In this document: positions 28,837-37,106 of the stretch, piece after piece
How the letters are laid out: each line of letters starts with the position of its first letter
Position numbering within the stretch: the stretch's first letter is position 1
Assembly: GCA_965205725.1 (NCBI GenBank)
Contig: OZ242189.1
Location: forward strand, 186,001 to 250,000
Length of the DNA: 64,000 nucleotides
Source of the DNA: G965205725 sp965205725
Lineage (GTDB): Bacteria > Pseudomonadota > Gammaproteobacteria > Pseudomonadales > Halieaceae
Direction of reading: 5' to 3'
The notes under the pieces: generated by a model
What the model saw: the letters and a program-made list of their open reading frames with translations, nothing else
What the model was told of the DNA's origin: nothing
The model's database searches: none
Made by a program: the position numbers and the translations under genes

Positions 28837-29754
28837 CTATTTGGTCTCGGTTTTTAGCTGGCCGAGCTGCGTCAAAAACCCGGAGTCTGTTGTTATATCG
28901 GCCTGCGCCCGCAGTTGCTCCAAATAATTCCTCAAGCTGGTATCGCTGGCTCGCCTTTGAAATTCGCGCAGTACCTGGGGGTAGATTGTTGTCATCATTG
29001 GCGGCGAAGTGCTGGTGCGCTCGACTAGCTGCAAGATGACTCTGCTGTTTTGCGCTGGCAGCACAGTGCTGAAGGCGCCGACCTCCAGCTCCAGCAGTGC
29101 TTTAGTCTGAGCTGGTCCGAGATAGCCGCGCACCTTGTTGAGTGGTAAAAGACTCGCGGGAAGCGAAAGAATATCGGCATCTGCGTAGCGCGCTGCAATC
29201 TCGTCCCAGGTTACAGACGCTTCGCTGGCTGGCTCAGTACGGGCCCGGCTCAGGATTCCATGTGCTTTCGCAGCCCGCTCTCTTGCACCCTCACCCCTAA
29301 ATATCATGCGTCGGGCTCGCACCCGCGAGGTAGTCGTAAAATAGGGCTTGTTATCTGCATAGAACTGGCGCAGTTCGGCGTCGTTGGGAATGGCGGTAGA
29401 TGCCTCGCTGGTGATGGTTTCAATCATTGCTTTGACGATCACTTTGCGAACAGAGGGGTCAGATTGGGCAATTCCGAGCTCCAGCCCTCTGTCTACAAGC
29501 AGGCGTTCCTCAATGATGCGCTCTAACACTTGTCTGCGATCAGCATCGGTCACTGGATTGCGTTTGTTCCTGACCAGCAAATCGAGAAACCCCAGATACT
29601 CTGATTTGCCGATGGCTTCACCATTGACTGTGGCTACAGCGTGATGGTTGCGTTCACTGGTAGCCTGGAGTATGTCTGTTGCGGCCAGTAGGGCGCCAAG
29701 TATGGCGCCTCCGAGCAGCAGGTATTCAGAAGTTTTGGATCTGCTGGCCGACAC
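28837..29754 (-). CDS. membrane-anchored parvulin-like (PpiC/SurA-type) protein
   Basis: The 305-residue protein has one N-terminal membrane segment (about residues 11-29). A SurA/PrsA-like helical region follows (ATVNGEAIGKSEYLGFL, then RRQVLERIIEERLL), then a degenerate parvulin domain (about 140-255) recognisable from KVRGYLGP...LLELEVGAFSTVLPA and the RVILQLVER strand. The usual catalytic HIL motif of parvulins is replaced by RARRMIF, so isomerase activity is doubtful and a chaperone role is more likely. It is co-transcribed with the HupE-like gene 5 bases downstream and divergent from the gene at 29832. Confidence 0.72.
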   Translation of the reverse strand: MSASRSKTSEYLLLGGAILGALLAATDILQATSERNHHAVATVNGEAIGKSEYLGFLDLLVRNKRNPVTDADRRQVLERIIEERLLVDRGLELGIAQSDPSVRKVIVKAMIETITSEASTAIPNDAELRQFYADNKPYFTTTSRVRARRMIFRGEGARERAAKAHGILSRARTEPASEASVTWDEIAARYADADILSLPASLLPLNKVRGYLGPAQTKALLELEVGAFSTVLPAQNSRVILQLVERTSTSPPMMTTIYPQVLREFQRRASDTSLRNYLEQLRAQADITTDSGFLTQLGQLKTETK

Positions 29755-29793
29755 TTTGTGTTCCTGCTCCTGTTTCCGGGATTGGCATGAGAG

Positions 29794-29799
29794 TATAAT
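29794..29799 (+). promoter_or_regulatory. -10 box in the divergent intergenic region
   Basis: A perfect TATAAT lies 32 bases before the start codon at 29832. No good -35 hexamer stands at 16-18 bases upstream (TGTTTC is the nearest), so an activator may be needed. This is the likely promoter for the hypothetical gene and the AraC gene after it. Confidence 0.45.
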
Positions 29800-29831
29800 G
29801 CCGCGCTGGTACTTTCGAATAGAATTAAACT

Positions 29832-30341
29832 ATGGCCCCTCAATTAAGACAGATGAATGTCAGTTATGTCGACCGGGAAGATCGACTGTTTTTGCGAGTT
29901 TCTAATAGCGATGATCAGGAATATCGTCTCTGGTGTACTCGCCGCTTCACCAAACTGATGCTCGAACGATTTGATCACGAGTTTGAAACCGGCGTTGCCG
30001 CGCAGGCACCTGTGCCTCAGGAAGCGCGGCGCGATGTCGCGCAAATTCAGCATTCGCAGACTGTGAAGGAAGAGTCGTTTCAGCATGCTTATAATGCAGA
30101 GCCAACCGATTTCCCGCTGGGAGAGCAGGGTCTGTTGGTGACTACACTGAAGTATGGCAAAAATCAGGCCGGGGTTATGCAGCTTCAGCTTGGTAATGGT
30201 AAGAGCAAAGGCATGTCGCTGAATCTCAATGAGGAAATGCAGCATCAGTTCTATGAGTTGATTCGTCGCGCCGCAGAAAAGGCGGACTGGTTTGCGCCCA
30301 CAAGCGAGGCCATTATCGCACGCGGCAACATGGTACATTAA
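29832..30341 (+). CDS. conserved hypothetical protein, 169 residues
   Basis: I do not recognise a named family. The protein is soluble, with no signal peptide or membrane segment. The N-terminal half has a beta-rich stretch with RLFLRVSNSDDQEYRLWCTRRF. The C-terminal half has alternating strands (LLVTTLKYG, VMQLQLGNGKSKGMSLNLN) ending in a helix. The initiating ATG at 29832 has only a weak ribosome site. It ends 4 bases before the ATG of the AraC regulator, suggesting co-transcription. Confidence 0.6.
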   Translation: MAPQLRQMNVSYVDREDRLFLRVSNSDDQEYRLWCTRRFTKLMLERFDHEFETGVAAQAPVPQEARRDVAQIQHSQTVKEESFQHAYNAEPTDFPLGEQGLLVTTLKYGKNQAGVMQLQLGNGKSKGMSLNLNEEMQHQFYELIRRAAEKADWFAPTSEAIIARGNMVH

Positions 30342-30345
30342 TCGA

Positions 30346-31386
30346 ATGCAGGCAGAGAGGCAGTTCAATGAGCCAGTGCCGCTGGCTTTTGCCCGCGCCT
30401 TGTTACTTGAAGCTCAAGCCCACGGCTGTAACACTGCAAAGATGCTCAAGGCCGCCGGGCTTTCGTTTGATCCGCTGTCGCCGCCAGAAGAGCCCGTATC
30501 TGTATCTGTGAAACAGTACAGCAGATTATGCGTGGAGCTGTTTCGCACTATAGGGGATGAGACAGGCGGCATTATTGGCGGACATTCGACCCCCTACGGC
30601 ACGACCCGACTGCTGCTGTTGGCGATTCTCCGCTGTGCGAATTTACACTCTGCGATAGAGCGTGCCATAGAGTTCAACGCCTGTTGCAGAGAGCGCCAGG
30701 GTGAGGTGCAGCTCAATGATTTGCAAATAGACGAAGAAAACCATCTGGCTAAACTTCGCTACTTGTCGGTTCCGGCAGAAGACCTGTTACCGCCACAAGA
30801 TGGCGTGCTTTGCAGTTTGTCCATGTGGTTGCGACTATGTGGCTGGTTGATTGGGCAACACATCGATATTGTCAGCGCTGGCTGCGCGGGCCCGGAGCCT
30901 GAAAATTTGGCTCCTGTCAGGCATTTTTTCCCGTGTCCGGTGCAATTTGATGCGGGCTGTAACTCGGTTACTTTTAGCGCCAGGCATCTGGAGGCAGAAC
31001 TGATTCGCTCTGAGGCAGAGCTCAAACAGTTTGTGCGCGTTGCGCCTTACCATGTGGTTATTAAGCCGGTTGCCAGTGATGCGAGTATTACCAGTCGTAT
31101 TCGCAATATTCTCGGCAATGATTTCAGCCGCGATTTACCGGGTTTCGAGGACTTGACCCTGGCTCTAAATATGTCGGCGCGAACTTTGCGGCGCCGTTTG
31201 GAGAAGGAGGGCACGTCTTATCAGAAGATCAAAGACAACGCACGTCGCGACAAGGCTATATCACTGCTGAGCCGAGAGCGCATGACTATCAGTGATGTAG
31301 CCGAGCGCGTGGGCTTTTCAGACCCCAGTGCTTTTCATCGGTCTTTCAAAAAGTGGACAGGTCAGTCCCCCGGGGCCTATCGGTAA
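30346..31386 (+). CDS. AraC/XylS family transcriptional regulator (Arabinose_bd type)
   Basis: This is a 346-residue regulator from ATG 30346, chosen because the upstream in-frame ATG at 30292 would overlap the previous gene by 50 bases. Residues about 15-200 match the N-terminal ligand-sensing domain of OruR-like AraC proteins (YGTTRLLLLAILRCANL, PVQFDAGCNSVTF). The last ~90 residues form the double helix-turn-helix: LTLALNMSARTLRRRLEKEG and MTISDVAERVGFSDPSAFHR, followed by FKKWTGQSPGAYR. Members often control amino acid or lipid catabolism. No obvious target sits immediately beside it; the gene ahead is hypothetical and the one behind is convergent. Confidence 0.85.
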   Translation: MQAERQFNEPVPLAFARALLLEAQAHGCNTAKMLKAAGLSFDPLSPPEEPVSVSVKQYSRLCVELFRTIGDETGGIIGGHSTPYGTTRLLLLAILRCANLHSAIERAIEFNACCRERQGEVQLNDLQIDEENHLAKLRYLSVPAEDLLPPQDGVLCSLSMWLRLCGWLIGQHIDIVSAGCAGPEPENLAPVRHFFPCPVQFDAGCNSVTFSARHLEAELIRSEAELKQFVRVAPYHVVIKPVASDASITSRIRNILGNDFSRDLPGFEDLTLALNMSARTLRRRLEKEGTSYQKIKDNARRDKAISLLSRERMTISDVAERVGFSDPSAFHRSFKKWTGQSPGAYR

Positions 31387-31432
31387 ACAGGGTTCTGATG
31401 TCGGCCAGGACAGTGGGCAATGACCGGCACAC

Positions 31433-31933
31433 TCAGGCCACTGCGCGAACGACGATGGCTTCCTTGAGCCCCATGAGCAAACCTTCAACACCGGATACAC
31501 GGGCATTGAGAGTATGGATGTCTTCGCTCAGGCCGTCGATTTTGACATCCATGTCTTCGCGCAGGCCGTCGATTTTGGCATTCATCTCTTCGCTCAGGCC
31601 GTCGATTTTGGCATTCATCTCTTCGCGCAGGCCGTCGATTTTGGCATTCATATCTTTGCGCAGGCCGTCGATTTTGGCATTCATCTCTTCGCGCAGGCCG
31701 TCGATTTTGGCATTCATCTCTTCGCGCAGGCCGTCGATTTTGGCATCCATGCTGGTAAAGCGGGCATCGACTTTCTCAAAGCGGGCATCGACTTTTTCAA
31801 AGCGGGCATCCATCTTGTCTTCAAGACGGTGTATCTCGGCACGGACATCCGCACGCAGTGAGCGGTTCATGGTCCAGACCGCGACCAGGATGGTGGCGGT
31901 CATACCGAAAATGGTCAGAATTTCTGCTGACAT
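31433..31933 (-). CDS. membrane-anchored hendecad coiled-coil protein
   Basis: The 166-residue product starts at ATG 31933, preceded by GGGAGAA. Residues about 4-22 form a membrane segment (ILTIFGMTATILVAVW). The rest is one long charged coiled coil. Its core is seven 11-residue repeats of the form MNAKIDGLREE, preceded by ARFEKVD repeats. Function is unknown; similar small proteins of this kind are usually annotated only as hypothetical. A truncated relative with the same leader region lies at 62724-62879. An insertion sequence has landed directly against its -35 box. Confidence 0.75.
   Translation of the reverse strand: MSAEILTIFGMTATILVAVWTMNRSLRADVRAEIHRLEDKMDARFEKVDARFEKVDARFTSMDAKIDGLREEMNAKIDGLREEMNAKIDGLRKDMNAKIDGLREEMNAKIDGLSEEMNAKIDGLREDMDVKIDGLSEDIHTLNARVSGVEGLLMGLKEAIVVRAVA
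31524..31754. repeat. seven 33-bp tandem repeats within the coiled-coil gene
   Basis: Seven consecutive 33-base units, differing by one to four bases, each encode an 11-residue hendecad on the minus strand. Copy-number changes would lengthen or shorten the coiled coil without breaking the frame. Confidence 0.95.
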
Positions 31934-31956
31934 AGAGTTCTCCCTGGGGGTGGCAG

Positions 31957-31984
31957 TGTATCGCAAGTCATGCGGTTGCGACAA
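31957..31984 (-). promoter_or_regulatory. promoter of the coiled-coil gene
   Basis: On the minus strand TTGTCG (31979-31984) and GATACA (31957-31962) are separated by 16 bases, 24 bases before the ATG. Nearly the same segment, from the CGCAA region through the -10 box to CTGCCACC, is found before the paralogue at 62724, which supports its being a conserved promoter. The target duplication of the adjacent insertion sequence (31985-31989) abuts the -35 box. Confidence 0.6.
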
Positions 31985-31989
31985 TACTG

Positions 31990-33393
31990 AGTCTTTTCCA
32001 ATATAAAATGAGCCTGAAACGGAAGGAAGCACGGCAAGCTGTTTCCACTATAAAATGAGCCTGAAATAGTCCTTGTTGTCGTTCATGATCAGCGGATGAA
32101 AACGATCATGAGCTTAGAACAATTGACCACCCTGGACGCCATTAGGCAATTCCTCGAGGGTACCCAGGCCGTAGCCTTCAATGTGGCCACGGATAAGCCA
32201 GAGCGCTATCGATGGGTACAAAAGACCCTGGTGAAGCACCGGTACTTGCTGCTTGGCAAAACAGACCGGGGAACCGTCACCCGCTACTTGATGAAGGTCA
32301 CCGGCTACTCTCGGGCCCAGACCAAGCGCCTGATACGGCAATACGTCAAAACAGGCACAATCTCAGTGAAGCCCGCTCGCCGCAATGGTTTCAAGCGCGC
32401 CTACACTGATACCGATAGTCGTCTGTTGGCGAGTATGGATGAGCGGCATGGCCAGCCCAGCGGGGCGGTTCTCAAGAAGCTGTGTGAGCGGGCTTATCAG
32501 CGCTTTGGCCAAGCCGAGTATCAGCGCCTGGCGGGCATTTCGGTTTCTCACCTGTACAACCTGCGGGCCTCCAAGGCTTATCAGAGGCAGCGCTGTGTCT
32601 TGACCAGGACACGGCCTAAAGCCGCCTCTATCGGTCAGCGGCGCAAACCCTGTCCCAATAATCAACCGGGCTATATCCGTATCGACTCTGTCCATCAAGG
32701 TGATCAGGATAAGCGCAAAGGGATCTACCACGTCAACGCCGTGGATGAGGTGACTCAATTCCAGATTATCGTCACGCTGGAACGTATTAGCGAGGCGTTT
32801 ATGCGGCCAGCCCTCCAACAGATATTGGCGGCCTTCCCCTTTAAAATACGGGGCTTTCACGCAGACAATGGCGGTGAATACATCAACTACACCGTTGCTG
32901 AACTTCTGGACAAGCTACGCATTGAATTTACTAAATCACGGCCTCGGCACAGTAACGACAATGGCTTGGTTGAGAGTAAAAATGGCTCTGTCGTCCGCAA
33001 ACTCTATGGGTACACACACATCCCGCAGCAGTACGCCACTGACTTTGCCCAACTGAACAGGCAACAGGTCTACCGATACGTTAATTTCCACCGGCCCTGC
33101 TATTTCCCCACCACAATCACTGATGAGAAGGGCAAACAGCGTAAGAAATACCGCTACCAGGACATGATGGCGCCCTATGAGAAATTCCGCTCCCTGGCCA
33201 GACCCAGCCAATACCTCAAACCTGGGATCACCTTCAAAAATCTGGATGCATTCGCCCATGAAATGACGGACAATGAAGCCGCTGAACAACTCAATTCAGC
33301 ACGAGATTATTTATTTACACAACTCCATGAGCGACTCAAGATAAGGGCTTAATACACCGTCGTTTCAGGCTCATTTCTGGATTGGAAAATACT
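31990..33393 (+). mobile_element. complete insertion sequence, 1404 bp, with 5-bp target duplication
   Basis: Ends are imperfect inverted repeats of about 31 bases: AGTCTTTTCCAAT plus AAATGAGCCTGAAAC at 31990-32020, against the complement at 33362-33393 (AGTATTTTCCAAT, one-base offset in the middle). A second partial copy of the inner half lies at 32048-32068. Both ends are flanked by TACTG (31985-31989 and 33394-33398), a direct 5-base target duplication. One transposase gene fills the element. It is intact, so it may still be mobile. Confidence 0.88.
32096..33352 (+). CDS. DDE integrase-type transposase
   Basis: This 418-residue transposase has an N-terminal helix-turn-helix region (YLMKVTGYSRAQTKRLIRQ, residues about 60-90) and an rve-type catalytic core. 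The candidate DDE residues lie in RIDSVHQGD, FHADNGGEY and DNGLVESKNGS, in the right order and spacing. It resembles IS481/IS3-like integrase-core transposases, but I cannot name the IS family. An alternative start is ATG 32108. It is the only gene between the inverted repeats at 31990 and 33393. Confidence 0.88.
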   Translation: MKTIMSLEQLTTLDAIRQFLEGTQAVAFNVATDKPERYRWVQKTLVKHRYLLLGKTDRGTVTRYLMKVTGYSRAQTKRLIRQYVKTGTISVKPARRNGFKRAYTDTDSRLLASMDERHGQPSGAVLKKLCERAYQRFGQAEYQRLAGISVSHLYNLRASKAYQRQRCVLTRTRPKAASIGQRRKPCPNNQPGYIRIDSVHQGDQDKRKGIYHVNAVDEVTQFQIIVTLERISEAFMRPALQQILAAFPFKIRGFHADNGGEYINYTVAELLDKLRIEFTKSRPRHSNDNGLVESKNGSVVRKLYGYTHIPQQYATDFAQLNRQQVYRYVNFHRPCYFPTTITDEKGKQRKKYRYQDMMAPYEKFRSLARPSQYLKPGITFKNLDAFAHEMTDNEAAEQLNSARDYLFTQLHERLKIRA

Positions 33394-33430
33394 TACTGAC
33401 CGGGCGGCGCTTACCCTGTTTTCAAGGCTG

Positions 33431-33793
33431 CTAGATGCTGACCTTTAGCCTGATTTCCTGGTACATGTCTGCGGTAATACCCTGAACTTGCTCCAGCGCA
33501 GCCACCGAAGTGAACGGGCGAGCAGCGATAATGTGTGCGGCACTGACCGCTCCAATTTTTGGCAAGGTTTGTAGTTTTGCCTTGCTGGCTGTATTCAGGT
33601 TGACCGTGGCTGCAGCTTCTGCGGCGGTGCTTTTCAGAGCGTGACCACTGCCAGTCTGTTTTTCCAATCGGGTGATCAGCGCGTTGATGGATGCTTTCAG
33701 GCTGCGCTGCCGGTCGTTGCTTTCGACCAGGTCTAAATGGATTGTCCATAGCAGCCAGGCTATGCCAATTAGCAATAATGTTTCAAATCCCAT
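33431..33793 (-). CDS. membrane-anchored ComEA-like helix-hairpin-helix protein
   Basis: The 120-residue protein has one N-terminal membrane segment (residues about 3-19, FETLLLIGIAWLLWTI) and a C-terminal ComEA-type helix-hairpin-helix domain: VNLNTASKAKLQTLPKIG followed by AAHIIAARPFTSVAALEQVQGI. ComEA domains bind double-stranded DNA without sequence specificity and help pull DNA into the periplasm during natural transformation. The short size and separate location from other competence genes leave the role open. It sits just outside the right end of the insertion sequence. Confidence 0.75.
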   Translation of the reverse strand: MGFETLLLIGIAWLLWTIHLDLVESNDRQRSLKASINALITRLEKQTGSGHALKSTAAEAAATVNLNTASKAKLQTLPKIGAVSAAHIIAARPFTSVAALEQVQGITADMYQEIRLKVSI

Positions 33794-33934
33794 GTTTGTT
33801 CTCCACGGTTCTGACTCTGCTGTTTATTTTAGTTTGTCCTGACAAACCTGGCAGCCTCTGAACCAGGAACTCTGGTTAGCGCAATTCATGGGTTTCAGCT
33901 TCCAGTGTCCGCGTCACTCCGCTTCAACTCTGTC

Positions 33935-33986
33935 GCTGTATACCGCCGCTGTATACCGCCGCTGTATACCGCCGCTGTATACCGTG
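33935..33986. repeat. 13-bp tandem repeat (GCTGTATACCGCC) x4
   Basis: Three perfect copies and a fourth ending GTG. Each unit carries the palindrome GTATAC. The repeat lies in the 316-base gap (33794-34109) between the ComEA-like gene and the 3' end of proS, both on the minus strand. Nothing else convincing is in that gap; any promoter for the ComEA-like gene should lie in its left part. Confidence 0.95.
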
Positions 33987-34109
33987 TAGCTACCGCTGCC
34001 ATTGTAGCCCAGGAATCGGTCGGACTTAACACTGTTGTACCGCGGAGTTGTACTGCGGACAAGCACTAAGCGGTCATTCCTCACGGTCAATTTTGTTAAT
34101 ATAGAACGA

Positions 34110-35831
34110 CTATTCGTCCCCCTGGAGCTGCTCTGCCAGGAAGGTCTCGATGTCTGCCTGTGGAATGAGCTGCGAATCCGCATCGGAGCGGCCCTTGTAC
34201 TCCATACTGCCGTCACTCAGTGCGCGCTCGCCAATGACAACTCTGTGGGGAATGCCTATTAATTCTATATCAGCGAACTTCACGCCGGGGCGCTCGTCCC
34301 GATCATCCAGCAGCACATCGATGCCTGCATCCAATAGCTGTTTGTAGAGCCGCTCTGCCGCCTTTGCAACTTGCTCCGACTTTTTCATGTTTAAGGGCAC
34401 GATGGCGATTTGGAAAGGCGCAATGTTAACTGGCCAGGCAATGCCATTTTCGTCATGGTTTTGCTCAATCGCTGCCGCCACAACCCGGGTGACACCGATA
34501 CCGTAGCAGCCCATGGTGAGTAACTGTTTCTCGCCCTGCTCGTTGAGCACTTCAGCCTGCATGGCCTGGCAGTATTTGGTGCCCAACTGGAAGATGTGCC
34601 CAACTTCGATGCCCCGTTTGATCTGCAAAATGCCGTTGCCATCTGGACTGGGGTCGCCAGCGACCACGCTTCTGATGTCTGCCGCTGTCATCGCGTTGCA
34701 ATCGCGGCCCCAATTTACGCCCCGCAGGTGATAACCATCTCTGTTGGCGCCGCATGTGAAATCTGAAAGCTGCGCTGCTGCGTGATCGACGATGCAGGGG
34801 ATTGTCAGACCCACAGGGCCAAGTGAGCCAACGCCGCAGCCACACGCCTGGCGAATATCTGCTTCGCTGGCAAATTCAAGCGGCGTGGCAATGCCCTCAA
34901 TTTTCTCTGCTTTGATCGCGTTGAGCTGATGGTCTCCGCGCACGATAAGAGCCAGCAATGGCGCCTCTCCAGCATCCCCTTTTACAATCAGTGTCTTGAT
35001 GGTTTGCCTGGGTTCTATACTCAGTAGTGCGCACAAATCGTCTATTGAGTGTGTATCCGGGGTGGCAGTTTCACTGACCTCCAGCGTCGGAGCAGGCGGC
35101 TCGCCACGCGGCGCCAGTGCTGCGGCCATCTCGACGTTTGCCGCATAATCGCTGGCGTCGCTGAATGCGATGGCGTCTTCGCCCGAGTCTGCCAGCACAT
35201 GGAATTCGTGGGATGCGCTGCCGCCGATACTGCCGTTATCAGCAATAACGGGGCGAAACTCCAAACCCAGGCGAGAGAAAATCGAGGTATAGGCCGCGTG
35301 CATTTTCTCGTAGGTTTGTTGCAGACTTGCCTGGTCTGTGTGGAATGAATAGGCATCTTTCATGATAAATTCGCGGGCGCGCATGATGCCAAAACGGGGT
35401 CTTATTTCGTCGCGAAACTTGGTTTGTATTTGATAGAAGTTCGCTGGCAGTTGTTTATAGCTGCGGATTTCGTTTCGAATCAGGTCGGTAATAACTTCCT
35501 CGTGGGTGGGGCCCAGGCAAAATTGTCGCTGATGACGGTCACTGACACGCAGCAATTCAGCGCCATATTGATCCCAGCGCCCGGACTCCTGCCACAGCTC
35601 CGCAGGTTGCACTACTGGCATACTAACCTCTTGCGCGCCGGCCCGATCCATTTCTTCGCGAACGATGCTTTCTACTTTGCGCAATACTCGCAGGCCCATG
35701 GGTAGCCAGGTGTAAAGCCCCGCCGCTAGTTTTCGAACCATGCCTGAGCGAAGCATTAGCTGGTGGCTGATGACTTCAGCATTTGATGGTGTTTCCTTGA
35801 CGGTGGCGATAAGAAACTGACTGGCGCGCAT
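34110..35831 (-). CDS. proS: prolyl-tRNA synthetase
   Basis: This class II aminoacyl-tRNA synthetase charges tRNA-Pro with proline. From ATG 35831 it has 573 residues, the normal size for the bacterial type with an inserted editing domain. An upstream in-frame ATG at 36056 would add 75 residues unlike any ProS and is rejected. Motif 1 lies around [16 protein letters not shown], motif 2 around [21 protein letters not shown] (residues about 138-158), motif 3 around [20 protein letters not shown], with the anticodon-binding domain after it (FQIAIVPLN). The editing insertion spans about 225-400. It is a single gene with its own promoter. Confidence 0.97.
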   Translation of the reverse strand: MRASQFLIATVKETPSNAEVISHQLMLRSGMVRKLAAGLYTWLPMGLRVLRKVESIVREEMDRAGAQEVSMPVVQPAELWQESGRWDQYGAELLRVSDRHQRQFCLGPTHEEVITDLIRNEIRSYKQLPANFYQIQTKFRDEIRPRFGIMRAREFIMKDAYSFHTDQASLQQTYEKMHAAYTSIFSRLGLEFRPVIADNGSIGGSASHEFHVLADSGEDAIAFSDASDYAANVEMAAALAPRGEPPAPTLEVSETATPDTHSIDDLCALLSIEPRQTIKTLIVKGDAGEAPLLALIVRGDHQLNAIKAEKIEGIATPLEFASEADIRQACGCGVGSLGPVGLTIPCIVDHAAAQLSDFTCGANRDGYHLRGVNWGRDCNAMTAADIRSVVAGDPSPDGNGILQIKRGIEVGHIFQLGTKYCQAMQAEVLNEQGEKQLLTMGCYGIGVTRVVAAAIEQNHDENGIAWPVNIAPFQIAIVPLNMKKSEQVAKAAERLYKQLLDAGIDVLLDDRDERPGVKFADIELIGIPHRVVIGERALSDGSMEYKGRSDADSQLIPQADIETFLAEQLQGDE

Positions 35832-35875
35832 AGAAAATCTCTGTTGAAGGTTGCAGCAATCTGAAAAGGGTGGGT

Positions 35876-35905
35876 ATTCTACGATTGTTTGTGCGGCGGT
35901 CACAA
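35876..35905 (-). promoter_or_regulatory. proS promoter
   Basis: On the minus strand TTGTGA (35900-35905) and TAGAAT (35876-35881) are 18 bases apart, 45 bases before the proS ATG. The rest of the 348-base gap between proS and the HU-like gene shows a 14-base direct repeat (TCAATGTCACTGTC) near 35920-35950 and no gene. Confidence 0.55.
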
Positions 35906-36113
35906 TTGAACAGTGGCTATTCAATGTCACTGTCTCAATGTCACTGTCTGGGGCTGAAACATCAACCCTTCCTGTGTAGCAATGTGTACTCCTGGGAAGC
36001 ATGTCACAGTTTATTCGCATAAAACCTGCTACAAGCCTTGTATTGTAGCGTTTCATGGATTATACCTTCATCCGGGAATCACGGCTGGGGTCTGTTAACC
36101 CGCCAGTCGCCAA

Positions 36114-36142
36114 TTGACGCGAAATCCCGGTTAAATTTTTTA
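36114..36142 (+). promoter_or_regulatory. putative promoter of the HU-like gene
   Basis: A good -35 box TTGACG (36114-36119) precedes a T-rich -10 region (TTTTTA at 36137-36142, 17-base spacing). A strong AAGGAAGGA ribosome site follows before ATG 36180. The -10 box is weak, so the exact start is unsure. Confidence 0.45.
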
Positions 36143-36179
36143 CTCTTGTTCCAATATCGAAAGGAAGGATCAAAACAGC

Positions 36180-36578
36180 ATGGCTACAAAAAAAGCAGTT
36201 AAGAAAAAAACTCCAGCCAAAAAGGCGGCCAAGAAACCAGCAGCGTCTAAAAAAGCGGCACCTGCTATCAAGACCAAAATGACCAAGAGCCAAATTCTGG
36301 CGTCTCTTGCAGACAGTACAGGGCTGACCAGGAAGCAGGTTGGCTCCGTGTTGGAAGGGATGGATTCCCTGATTGAGCGCAGTGTCGCCAAGCGCGGTAT
36401 CGGTGAATTCACCTTGCCCGGCATGATGAAGGTCACCACGGTGAAGAAACCGGCGCGTAAAGCCCGTAAGGGTATCAGCCCCTTTACTGGTGAAGAGACT
36501 GTGTTTAAGGCCAAGCCTGCAAGTATTGCTGTTAAGGTTCGCCCTTTGAAAAAGCTGAAAGAAGCAGCCAGCTCTTAA
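36180..36578 (+). CDS. HU/IHF-family DNA-binding protein with Lys/Ala-rich N-terminal tail
   Basis: This is a 132-residue nucleoid protein. Residues 1-35 are a basic tail of KKA/PAKKAA type, like histone H1 tails. The HU fold follows (SQILASLADSTGLTRKQV, then the basic DNA-binding arm around KKPARKARKGISPFTGEETVFKAKPA). Tailed HU proteins are known in Pseudomonas-like gammaproteobacteria; they bend or compact DNA. It is monocistronic, with a strong ribosome site and a clear terminator, as expected for an abundant protein. Confidence 0.87.
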   Translation: MATKKAVKKKTPAKKAAKKPAASKKAAPAIKTKMTKSQILASLADSTGLTRKQVGSVLEGMDSLIERSVAKRGIGEFTLPGMMKVTTVKKPARKARKGISPFTGEETVFKAKPASIAVKVRPLKKLKEAASS

Positions 36579-36589
36579 ATAGACACTGC

Positions 36590-36616
36590 CGCCCCTTTGG
36601 GGGCGGTTTTTCTTTA
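36590..36616 (+). terminator. intrinsic terminator of the HU-like gene
   Basis: A 7-base GC stem (CCGCCCC / GGGGCGG) with a TTTG loop is followed by TTTTTCTTT. It lies 12 bases after the stop codon. Confidence 0.92.
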
Positions 36617-36707
36617 AAGTATCCCCTGCGGGTGGTCGAATTAGGCTACCTGTAGCCTGTGTTTTCCGGTAAAATTCGCGCCGCTTTTACTATCGCGGAC
36701 CTAAGTT

Positions 36708-37073
36708 ATGCCCATCTACGAATACCAGTGCCAAGCGTGCTCGCATGCGATGGAAGCACTGCAAAAAATAAGCGCAGAGCCACTGAAGGACTGCCCGGAG
36801 TGCGGTAAGTCTGAGTTGAAAAAGAAGGTTTCAGCGGCTGCCTTTCGCCTAAAAGGCGGTGGCTGGTATGAAACTGACTTTAAAACCGGCAGTAAAAAGA
36901 ATATTGCCGGAGAACAATCATCAGGTGCTTCTTCAGATAGTGGCTCTTCCTCAGATAGTGGCTCGTCCTCAGATAGTGGCTCGTCCTCAGATAGTGGCTC
37001 GTCCTCTACAAAAAATGATTCTCCTGCAAATTCTTCCAACGGCAGTTCCAGCAATTCGGCCGCAACTGGCTAA
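36708..37073 (+). CDS. FmdB-family zinc-ribbon protein with Ser/Asp/Gly repeat tail
   Basis: The 121-residue protein has an N-terminal FmdB zinc ribbon: MPIYEYQC with Cys8 and Cys11, then Cys29 and Cys32 in DCPECG. The next segment (SAAAFRLKGGGWYETDFK) is also typical of the family. The last ~55 residues are low complexity, built from SSDSGS units plus an Asn/Ser-rich end. The family is thought to act in regulation, but the role here is not known. A gene of this family directly before aspS is common in related proteobacteria. It lies 33 bases ahead of aspS and is probably co-transcribed. Confidence 0.88.
   Translation: MPIYEYQCQACSHAMEALQKISAEPLKDCPECGKSELKKKVSAAAFRLKGGGWYETDFKTGSKKNIAGEQSSGASSDSGSSSDSGSSSDSGSSSDSGSSSTKNDSPANSSNGSSSNSAATG
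36934..37005 (+). repeat. 18-bp tandem repeat x4 in the FmdB-like gene
   Basis: Four near-identical 18-base units (CAGATAGTGGCTCTTCCT type) encode SDSGSS repeats in the tail of the protein. The unit length preserves the frame. Confidence 0.93.
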
Positions 37074-37106
37074 GCCGGTCGCATCACCCTAAAAAGGCTA
37101 TTTATT

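Noticed and set aside
33914..34216. Minus-strand frame over the 13-bp repeats
   Set aside because: It overlaps the 3' end of proS and consists largely of repeat-derived residues with no ribosome site.
35832..36056. Longer proS start at ATG 36056
   Set aside because: The extra 75 residues do not resemble any ProS N-terminus and would span the proS promoter boxes.
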